This document shows, piece after piece, positions 30,710 to 39,800 of a stretch of DNA of 64,000 bases (its first letter is position 1; every line of letters begins with the position of its first letter). Origin of the DNA: Vibrio ostreicida (GTDB taxonomy: Bacteria; Pseudomonadota; Gammaproteobacteria; Enterobacterales; Vibrionaceae); assembly GCF_013074385.2 (NCBI RefSeq), contig NZ_JABEYA020000001.1, forward strand, positions 496,001 through 560,000, read 5' to 3'. The position numbers and the translations under genes were made by a program. Below the pieces are notes generated by a model. It was not told where the DNA came from and ran no database searches. It saw nothing but the letters and a program-made list of their open reading frames with translations.

Positions 30710-30739
30710 CCTTTTTTCCTGATGATTTAGGAATCAAAA

Positions 30740-30771
30740 GAGAAGGCTCTGCATCAGCAGAGCCCATTCTC
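30740..30771 (+). other. Strong hairpin between the two NRPS genes
   Basis: GGCTCTGC (30745-30752), loop ATCA, GCAGAGCC (30757-30764), extended after a two-base bulge by GAGAA (30740) pairing with TTCTC (30767). No T-run follows, so it is not a typical intrinsic terminator. It ends about 30 bases before the NRPS2 start and could act in partial termination, processing or mRNA stability. Confidence 0.6.
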
Positions 30772-30801
30772 CATAAACAAACAATGGAATGAGAAAAACC
30801 T

Positions 30802-33800
30802 ATGGCCAATTCAATCAAGAATAAACTCGATAACTTGTCGCCAGAAAAGCGCGCTTTGGTCGAGAAATTGTTGGCACAAAAGAAACAAAAACAGGCGAGC
30901 TCTCGTGGCGCGGTGATCACGGCGAACAAAACCATAAGAACACAAGCCCCACTCTCATTTGCTCAGCAGCGTCTTTGGCTGCTTGATCAATTGGAAGGGG
31001 GCAGTCCGCATTACAATATACCAACGGCATTGCACATCAAAGGTGGCCTGTCTGTCGATGCTTTAAAACAAGCGTTTTATGATATTGTTGCCCGCCACAG
31101 TGTTTTACGTACTGTTTTCGTTGGACAAAAAGAGACGGCAACGCAGCAAGTAAAGCCCTTACCTGTCGATTTGTGCTTTGAGATTAAGCCTATCTCGGAG
31201 CAATCGGACGCCCGCTATGTTGTCAGTGATAAGCAAAGCATCGACCAAGTGATCGCGAACCTGCAACCTCAGGTGGATCAGTGTGCCCAGTACTGTTTTG
31301 ATCTGGCTAGAGATACCCTGATCCGTGGGCATTTATGGGTGATTAACCCAGAACATTCAGTCCTGCTTATTGTTGTTCATCATATCGCCGCGGACGGTTG
31401 GTCGATGGGAGTGCTGACCGAAGAACTCAACCACTGTTACCAGCAACATATTGGCCAACTTTCGCAGCCGTTACCCCCTCTTGCGCTTCAATATGTGGAT
31501 TATGCGACTTGGCAGCGCGATGCTCTGAGTGGCGAGCATTTGGCCCGTCAGCTCGATCATTGGCACGATCATCTCCACGGTCTACCTGCGCTACATTCTC
31601 TCCCCCTTGACCGACCGCGTCCGGCGATGCCTTCTTATCAGGGCCAACATATTCAAACGTGTATTGGCGCTGCTGTGACTCAAGCTTTTAAAGCACGCTG
31701 CGCTGAGAATGAGGCAACCTTGTTTATGGGTGTGTACGGCGTGCTCAGCACCTTGATCGCCCGATACAGTGGCGAAAGTGACATAGTGATTGGGACAACC
31801 GCCGCCAATCGTGATCAGGTTGAGGTGGCTGGGTTAGTGGGCTTTTTTGTCAACATGTTGGTGCTGCGTCAGTCTATCTCGGATGACATGAGTTTTGCCG
31901 ACTTGCTTTGTGAAAGTAAGCGAGTTGCCTTACAAGCATTTGCGCATCAGCAGACACCTTTTGAGCACATTGTAGAGAAGCTCAATCCGAGTCGCGATTT
32001 GAGTTACCATCCTTTGTTTCAAATCATGTTGGCAGTGCAAAATAACCAGCAAGCGGAGCTGTCGATGGATGGTTTGACCTTCTCTGATGTCAACGTGACG
32101 GCAAATCAGGCCAAATTCGATTTGTCGCTTAATGTGGAAGAGCAACAGGGTGAGTTGATTCTGGATTGGGAATTCAGTACCGATTTGTTTGATGCGACAA
32201 CGATTCAACGTATGGCGGATAGCTTTGGTTATTTAATTGAAGCCATGGCGCAATCACTTGATCAGGCCGTGTATTCGACGCCGATGCTCAGCACTGAAGA
32301 ACAACAGCGAGCGCTGGCATCGGGCAATCAGACGCAGCAGAGCTACCCATCGGACAAGAGTGTCGCGTCCTTGTTTGAAGATCAGGTCGTCGCGACACCC
32401 GATGCGCCTGCTGTGACGTTTGGCGATCGCACTCTTAGCTATCGTGAGCTAAACCAGCGTGCTAACTATCTTGCTGCGCAGCTGCAACAACAAGGTGTCG
32501 CTGAAGACGCTCTGGTTGGTGTTTATCTTGAACGATCGTTATCGATGTTGGTGGCCTTGCTGGCTGTGCTCAAATCTGGTGGTGCGTATGTTCCTTTGGA
32601 CCCGACCTATCCTGCCGATAGGATTGAAGGCATGTTGCGTCATAGTCAACCTCAGGTGGTGGTGACAACCCAGCAAAGGCGATCTGACTTGCCGGAAAGC
32701 ACACCCTGTGTGTTGATTGCTGATGAAGTCGACAACGCTGTATTAGCGGCGGGGCAAGAAAACCCGAAAAGACGTCATGCGAGTAGCCATGATCTTGCCT
32801 ACGTGATTTATACCTCTGGCTCTACTGGAGAACCTAAGGGGATTGCGGTAGAAAATCGCTCAGTGGTGAACTTCTTGTCATCGATGGCGCGAGAGCCGGG
32901 GATTGCATCACACGATCGTTTGCTGGCGGTGACGTCAATTTCATTCGATATCCATGTATTGGAACTGTATTTACCCTTGCTGAGTGGCGCGCATCTTGTC
33001 TTGGCGTCATCGGCAGATTCGACCAACCCCGCTGGGTTAGCGGAACTGCTCGACAAACACAGAATCACGATTATGCAGGCCACGCCTTCGACATGGCAGA
33101 TGTTACTCAGTGAACATTGGCAGGCTGACTCCGAACTGCGAATGATCTGTGGGGGAGAGGCGATGCCAAATGATCTCAAAACTCGCTTGTTGTCCTCTGA
33201 TCAGCATCAACTTTGGAACGTGTATGGGCCCACTGAAACAACGGTTTGGTCATCGGCCAAAGCGCTCACTCACGAAGGCCCGATTACGTTGGGTAACCCC
33301 ATCGCCAATACCCAATTCTATGTGCTTAATGCCCACGGCCAGTTGGTGCCAGATGGTGTGCCAGGTGAATTGTTTATCGCCGGTGAAGGCTTGGCTCGTG
33401 GTTATTTGTACCGTGAGGATTTGACGGCATTGGCGTTTGTGGCCAATCCATTTGCTCCCGGTGAGCGGATGTATCGCACTGGGGATCGTGTTCGTCGTGG
33501 TCGAAATGGAGAGTTGGAGTATCTAGGGAGACTGGACCATCAGGTCAAAATTCGAGGGTTTAGGGTCGAATTGGGCGCGGTCGATGCTGCGCTACAAACC
33601 CATTCTTCAGTAAGGCAAGTGTTGAGTTTAGTTAGGCAATCAGGCGAAGATGCTCAGCTGATCAGTTACGTCATTGCCAATGAGTCCTCCGAGGTCTCTT
33701 TGCCCTCAAACTCAGCGTTGTCAGCGACACTGTATACTCATGTTAAGGCACGGCTTCCTCATTATATGGTCCCCTCTTTCATTGTTGTGATGGCGTCTTT

Positions 33801-36800
33801 TCCCCTCACACCGAATGGGAAAATTGATCGAAAAGCCCTTCCACAACCGGATTCTGAGGTCAGCCAGAGTCATTATCAGGCCCCTAAAACGCCGACGGAA
33901 AAGACCCTGACGGGATTATGGTCGTCCGTACTGAACGTCGCTGAAGCGTCGATTAGTCGTCACGCTCACTTCTTCGAAATAGGCGGGCAATCCTTAAAAG
34001 CCATTCAACTATTGAGCTTGATTCGTGAGTCGTTGGGCGCTGAAGTCTCGATGAAAGATATCTTTGCCACGCCAGATTTATCCGCACTCGCCGGTTTAGT
34101 GGACGACCAACTTGCACAGGGTCGCGTCACGAGCGATGCCCTCGATTTACCATCACAACGTGTCAACCGAGCGAAGCCTCTACCCTTGACACACATGCAA
34201 CAAAGGTTGTGGTTCATCGACCAACTTGAAGGGGGGAGTTGTCATTACAATATGCCATTGGCGTTTGAATGGCGTGGGGCAATCAGTGACCGCATCATGT
34301 CCAAGACATTGGCTGCCTTGGTTAACCGTCATGAGATACTTCGCACCTGCTACAGCATGGTTGAGGGTGGACAAGCCGTACAACAGGTTCAATCCGAGGT
34401 AGAGCGTTTCCCCATCGAGGTGTTGGATCTCAGTCAGCAATCTGAGTCTGAGCAAGCCCACTCTCTGAGGCAAGCTCGTGATAATCAGTCTGAGAAGCCG
34501 TTTGATCTTGGCCAAGATCTGATGCTGCGTGCACAAGTGATAACGCTCACCCAGACACACCATGTGATGCTACTCACTCTTCACCATATCGCCGCGGATG
34601 GTTGGTCACTTGATATTCTGATGAATGAATTCTCTTCCTTGTATTGTGCTTTTGAACAAGGAAAGGCCAACCCACTAGCACCATTGAAGCGACAATATGG
34701 AGATTATGCCGACTGGCAGCACCATCATAGGGATGCGCAATTGCAGCAGCGCCATCTTAAGTATTGGCAAGATGAGCTTGAGGGGTTGCCCGTTGTTCAT
34801 GGTCTGCCACTCGACTACCCTCGTCCTAAAAGTCAACGTTATTCGGGCGGGGTTATTGAGTCCGCAATACCCAGCCATCAAGTGCGGGCACTTAAAGCGC
34901 TTTGCCAGCGCGCATCGGTGACACCGTTTATGGCGGTGCACGCACTGCTCGCAACCTTGATTGCACGATTCAGCGGCGCTCATGATATTGCCATTGGTAC
35001 ACCGGTGGCAAACCGAGAAAGTCCAGATGTGGCCAATACCATTGGTTTTTTCGCCAATACCTTGGTATTGCGTTGCGACCTGAGTGAATCGCCCCATTTC
35101 CTTGCCTTGTTGGCTCAGTGTAAAGACCGAGCTTTGGGCGCTTATGAGCACCAACAGGTCCCCTTTGAACAGTTGGTTGATTTGTTGCAGCCAGAACGGA
35201 GTTTGGCTCATTCACCGCTATTCCAAATCATGTTGACGTTAGCTGAAGACCGCTCGCGAGACGGCGACAATACCTTGCCATTTGAAGCGATGGACAGCGA
35301 TCAGAACCGCCGTTCTGCCAAGTTCGATCTAACATTGCACGTGGTGCATGAAGGAGAGGTGATGACGTTAGGCTGGGAATACGCAAGTGCTATTTTTACG
35401 CCCGCGTCTATTGAGCACCTTAATCAAAGTTTCTTGCAATTGTTGTCGCAAATCGTTGCGAACCCTGAACGCAGTGTGATGAGCTTGCCTCTGGTCACCA
35501 CCGAGATGGAACAGCGGCTAGTGAGAGAATTTAATCAAACACAGCAGGTGTTTTCGGACACGGATTGTTTGCACGAGCTAATAGAGAAGCAGGTTGCCAA
35601 AACGCCAAATGCCCCCGCGGTGCACTTTGAAGGCACCACACTGAGCTATGATGGGCTCAATCGACGAGCGAATGTGTTGGCGAGAAAGCTGGTCGAATCT
35701 GGAGTGGGTCGTGACAGTTTAGTTGGCCTATGCAGTTACCGTTCTCTTGATATGGTCGTGGCTTTGTTGGCGACGCTTAAAGCGGGGGCGGCCTATGTGC
35801 CCTTAGACCCTGATTACCCGTCGGCTCGGCTGGAGGTGATGATCGCCGATGCTGCTCCTCAAATCGTTCTGACGACCACGGAGCTTGCAGAGCAATTACC
35901 CCAACAACAAGGTCTCTTGTGTTTAGATACCTTTGATTATGCGGTCAATGCTGTCGGGCAAGATAACAACCTCTCGGTGGAAGGTTTAAACAGTCGTCAG
36001 TTGGCTTATGTGATCTACACCTCCGGGTCGACGGGCCAACCGAAAGGGGTGATGAATGAGCATCAAGCGGCGGTCAATCGAATTGAATGGATGCAACAAG
36101 CGTTCTGTTTGTCCCACGAGGATAAAGTGTTGCAGAAAACGCCATTCAGTTTTGATGTTTCTGTGTGGGAGTTTTTCTGGCCATTAATGGTTGGGGCTCA
36201 ATTGGTGGTGGCCAAGCCTGAAGGCCACAAAGATGTTGATTACCTGCTCGACACGATTGAGCTTAATGGGATTACCACGATGCATTTTGTGCCGCCGATG
36301 CTGGCGGTATTTATACAAGATGGGCGATACCAAACGCGCACTTCAAGTCTCAAGCATGTGTTTGCCAGTGGCGAAGCACTGCCCGCAAATTTGGTGCATC
36401 AGTGGACCGCCACACACTCAGCTGGCTTGCACAACCTTTATGGTCCAACGGAAGCGGCTATCGATGTGTCTTGGCATGCTTGTCTGGCTCATCGTGAATA
36501 TCAGTCGGTGCCTATCGGCAAGCCGATTAATAACATTCAGCTGTATATTCTTAATGATGAACGTCAAATTGCGCCTCTTGGGGTGGCAGGTGAGCTTTAT
36601 ATTGGGGGAACTGGCGTAGCGCGTGGCTACCTGAACCGCCCCGAATTGACTAAGGAAAGATTTATTCCAGATCCGTTCAGCGATCAACCTGAGCATCGTC
36701 TGTATAAAACCGGTGATCTAGCTCGTTGGTTGGAAAACGGTGAGGTTGAGTATCTAGGTCGATTAGATCACCAGATAAAAATTCGTGGCTTTAGAGTGGA

Positions 36801-39800
36801 GTTAGGTGAAATTGATGCTCAGCTTCTCGCGCAAAAGGAGATTGCTGAATCGATCACCATCGATGTTGATGGGCAGACCCGTTTGGACCGCCAGTTGGTC
36901 AGTTACTTGGTTCTCAATGAACCTGTGCCTGAAACTGCGGTGACTGGTCTAAAACACAAGGTTATGTCGTCAATTGGGGCCGTATTACCATCACACATGC
37001 TGCCCTCTGCCCTCGTGATTCTAGAGGCGTTACCGCTGACCGCGAATGGCAAAGTGAATCGTCGCGCTTTGCCCGCGCCCATGCTGTCTCAACGCAAGGA
37101 AGCGTATCAGGCGCCGTCGTCAGAAATTGAAAAAGCCTTGGTTCCCTTGTGGAGCAATGTATTGTCACTGGAGGAAGAGTGCATCGGTAGAGCGTCGAAT
37201 TTCTTTGATATCGGTGGTCAGTCCTTAAAAGCGATTCAATTGGTCAGTCTGATTCGCCAATCGTTTGAAGTGGCGTTAACGATAAAAGATTTGTTCAATG
37301 CACCGACACTGTCGGCACTGGCTTTGAGTATTGAAGACGCGGAAACGACCGGAGATGCGGTTGTGAAAGCGACGCAACGTAGTGGATTGCTGCCCTTGTC
37401 TCATACACAGCAGCGATTATGGTTTATCGACAAAATGGAAGGCAGGAGTGCTCATTACAACCTCTCTTTAAGCTTGAGTGCAAAGGAGCGTATCGATCTC
37501 AATGCGATGACCTTTGCTTTGATGGCAGTGGTTGAACGGCACGAAATTTTGCGTACTCGTTTTGTTCAACACGAAGGTAAAGGTTGGCAAACCATCGACC
37601 CAATGCCAGCAACTTGGGATATCACGGCCACGGATGTCAGTGGCGAAGATCAGGCAACTCGGCGTAAGCGAATCGCTTGGGTGGCCGATCAAGAAGCGAA
37701 CCAACCCTTCGATCTTGAAAACGATAAGATGATGCGAGCGCATGTAATACATGTGTCTGATCAGGAAAGCTTGATGGTATTCACGTTCCATCATATCGTG
37801 GTCGATGGTTGGTCTTTGGACATTTTTAGCCAAGAGCTGACGTCCGCCTATCAGGCGCGGTTATTAGGTCAACCACACGCGTTGCTTCCTCTCGAGATCC
37901 AATATGGTGATTATGCTATTTGGCAGACGCAGTGGCTGCAAGGTCCCTTTTTGACGCGGAAAATTGCTTACTGGAAGCGGCAGTTGGCGGGGCTCCCTCA
38001 GGTTCATTCGTTGCCCCTAGACAGACCGCGTCCGCTTGTCCAATCTTACCGCGGAGGCTTAGTTTCAGCTCAATTGTCGGAACCTGCATCACAGAGATTG
38101 AAATCGCTATGCCGTGAGCATAATGCAACGCTGTTTATGGGATTGCATGCAGCTCTGTCCGTCTTGTTGAGTCGGTGGAGTGGTGAGGAAGATATTGTGA
38201 TTGGAACGCCAGTCGCCAATCGTGATCAGGCCGAAATCGCCAATGTCATCGGTTTTTTCGCTAATACCTTGATCTTACGTTGCGATTTGAGTGAAGCACC
38301 AAGCTTTAAGCAGCTGCTTGAGCAATGTAAAACCGCGGCGCTGGATGCTTATCAACATCAGCAAGTCCCGTTTGAACAACTGGTTGATGTGTTGCAGCCA
38401 GAGCGCAGCTTAAGCCACCATCCTTTGTTTCAGGTGATGTTGTCTATGGCTGGTCAGACGGCACTGGCTGAGTCGGATCACACGCCTCAATTTTCGAGCG
38501 TTGATCTGAGTAACCATCAGCAAAGAACGGCCAAATTTGACTTAACGCTTCATGCCGCAGAAGAAAACGGTAAGGTTATTTTGGGTTGGGAGTTTTGCCA
38601 AGATCTCTTTGATACTACGACTATAGAGCGCATGTCTCAGGCCTTTGTTCTCTTGGTTGAAGGCATGCTTGAAGCGCCCGATAAGCCAGTGATGAGTGTG
38701 CCGATGTTGAACCAAGACCAACGGCAACGTTTGCTGATCGACTACAACCAGACAGAGCAAGAATGTGCGAGCCCCGCCAACTTTCTCTCTATGTTTGAAG
38801 CCCAAGCACGGTTAACCCCTGACCGGCCTGCGGTGACGTGCGGTGAACAGTCTCTGTCATACTCCGAACTGAATAAAAAAGCCACGATGCTCGCTTATGG
38901 CTTGCGTCAGCATGGTGTCAAAGATCAATGCTTGGTGGGCATTTACCTATCGCGTTCGGTGGATATGTTGGTGGCTATGCTGGCTATCGGCAAATCAGGA
39001 GGGGCATATGTTCCGCTTGACCCGAATTACCCCAGTGAACGAATTGGGCATGTTTTGGAGGATGCTCAGCCCCATCTGGTGCTGACCCGTTCTGCGCTTC
39101 AGGATCAACTGCCCGATGAGAATAAAGTACGGTGCCTTGAAGCGTTATTGGCCTCGGGTCCAGCGCAAGGTGTTCTTGAACCTCGTAAAGAGGATGAATT
39201 GGCCTACGTCATTTATACCTCTGGCTCGACCGGAAAACCCAAGGGCATTGCTATTGAGCATGGGGCACTCGTCAACTTTTTGCTCTCCATGCAAAAGCAA
39301 CCGGGTTTGCAGGCTCAAGATGCGTTGTTGGCGGTGACGTCGATGTCGTTTGATATTCATACTTTGGAGTTGTTTCTGCCACTGATCACCGGTGCTCATA
39401 TTGTGATGGCAGATTCTGATCAAGTCAGAGACCCTTACGCGCTCGCGCGCTTGCTTGACCAGCATAAGATATCAGCCATGCAAGCCACGCCAGCGACATG
39501 GCAGATGTTACTCAACATCGGCTGGCAGCCTCCACTAAGTCTCACGATGATGTGTGGCGGTGAAGCGATGAGTGCGTCTCTCAAACAGGGATTGATTGTC
39601 ACCGACCAACATAATTTGTGGGATATGTATGGCCCGACAGAAACGAGCGTGTGGTCAGCGGTGCGCAAAGTGATGCGTACGGATGAGGCCGCGGTCATTG
39701 GTGGTCCTATCGATAATACGCAATTTTATGTGCTGAATGCCATGATGGAGCCCGTTGCTGAAGGCGTGCCCGGTGAACTTTATATCGGTGGTAAAGGCTT

